A stretch of DNA of 64,000 nucleotides from Nonlabens xiamenensis. Its GTDB lineage: Bacteria > Bacteroidota > Bacteroidia > Flavobacteriales > Flavobacteriaceae. The DNA lies in the NCBI RefSeq assembly GCF_003865345.1, contig NZ_RMVE01000002.1, positions 310,001-374,000 on the forward strand. The letters are read 5' to 3'. The notes under the pieces were generated by a model. That model was not told the origin of the DNA. It saw only the letters and a program-made list of their open reading frames with translations, and did no database searches. Below are positions 63,595 to 64,000 of this stretch, one piece after another; the stretch's first letter is position 1, and each line of letters opens with the position of its first letter. Position numbers and translations under genes: made by a program.

Positions 63595-64000
63595 ATGTTC
63601 ACGAGAACACTCGTGGCATTGTTGGTCCTCACGGGATTACATCTCGTTAAAGCCCAGGAATGTCGTTTGGAGCTTAAGGGTGTCGTAATTGATTTTCACG
63701 ACGCACAACCTTTAGAATTGGCCCAGATTTATGTGGTCCAGCTGCAAAAAACTTTTTCATCAAAATCCGACGGAAGCTATATCATTACCGGACTCTGTCC
63801 AGGAAATTACGAGCTGAAGATTTCGCATTTTGATTGTGAAAGCAAAACCCTGTCGCTGAACTTACAGGAAAGTATGGTTCGGGATATTACATTGGAACAT
63901 CATGTGAACGAACTTCAGGAAGTTCAGGTGCTTGCAGATGTGCACGATGATCATAACAGCTCACAGTCAGCCACCAGATTGGACCAAGAAAGCATCAACA
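63595..64000 (+). CDS. TonB-dependent receptor, N-terminal part (cut by window edge)
   Basis: The ATG at 63595 begins a frame open to the window end (135 codons). A signal peptide (MFTRTLVALLVLTGLHLVKAQ) is followed by a carboxypeptidase-regulatory-like domain (LELKGVVIDFHDAQPLELAQ, then SDGSYIITGLCPGNYELKIS). The stretch VNELQEVQVLADVHDDHNSS leads toward a TonB plug (ATRLDQESIN). Outer-membrane uptake of an iron- or metal-like ligand is probable but not determinable here. The upstream small His/Cys protein is likely co-expressed. Confidence 0.85.
   Translation, partial: MFTRTLVALLVLTGLHLVKAQECRLELKGVVIDFHDAQPLELAQIYVVQLQKTFSSKSDGSYIITGLCPGNYELKISHFDCESKTLSLNLQESMVRDITLEHHVNELQEVQVLADVHDDHNSSQSATRLDQESIN

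Overview
The window looks like the chromosome of a marine-type flavobacterium (Bacteroidota, Flavobacteriaceae). Evidence: type IX secretion (T9SS) C-terminal sorting domains, a PorD/DUF4835 gene, Bacteroidota-type promoters (TTG, then TAnnTTTG about 20 bp on), a Porin_10 outer-membrane protein, a DUF4870-PadR-PspC-GIN cluster, and many short lipoprotein signals. The genus cannot be fixed from sequence alone. I see no rRNA, tRNA, CRISPR array or intact mobile element.

Layout. 0-6.8 kb: two tandem minus-strand secreted proteins, one cut by the window edge and one a 2096-residue FN3/CUB-like T9SS substrate. 7-14.3 kb: a conserved minus-strand housekeeping run (DUF6913-like, dapA, bamD, rpoZ, coaBC, porD, recN, fabI). 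14.3-18.5 kb: a split 5'-nucleotidase and three tandem secreted paralogues. 18.5-30.6 kb: ligA, a beta-mannosidase, a ThuA-like T9SS protein, prmC, a GNAT, ribD, an EamA transporter, a lipoprotein, a YigZ/IMPACT protein, a thioesterase, and two gaps with possible gene relics. 30.6-32.7 kb: dnaA with a candidate DnaA box upstream, then a low-molecular-weight tyrosine phosphatase. 32.7-36.4 kb: menaquinone genes menE and menC around a CPBP protease, and a DUF4442 protein. 36.5-40 kb: an envelope-stress-like cluster (DUF4870, PadR, PspC, GIN/DUF2807). 40-50.8 kb: trxB, a cupin, an NhaC antiporter, an MBL hydrolase, a patatin, lysS, small secreted proteins, a carbonic anhydrase, an OmpH/Skp chaperone, a DUF6263-like protein. 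50.9-64 kb: a DEAD-box helicase, rlmF, a TPR-AAA ATPase coupled to a TPR membrane protein, a fructosamine-kinase-like protein, a large lipoprotein, rnhB, a porin, a propeller lipoprotein, a small His/Cys protein and the start of a TonB-dependent receptor.

The most striking signal is not a gene. The perfect 14-bp palindrome GCTTTCGCGAAAGC occurs 13 times, plus one degenerate copy, and 10 copies extend to the 16-mer CGCTTTCGCGAAAGCG. About 0.0002 copies of a given 14-mer are expected by chance in 64 kb. All but one copy lie inside genes, in all three reading frames (peptides AFAKA, RFRES, LSRK), including inside conserved enzyme motifs with no apparent insertion. It behaves like a highly iterated palindrome (compare cyanobacterial HIP1) or a dispersed binding site for a nucleoid or chromosome-organising protein.

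Genes were called from reading frames, motifs and spacing only. Several start sites were moved downstream to fit signal peptides or family N-termini; this is stated in each entry.
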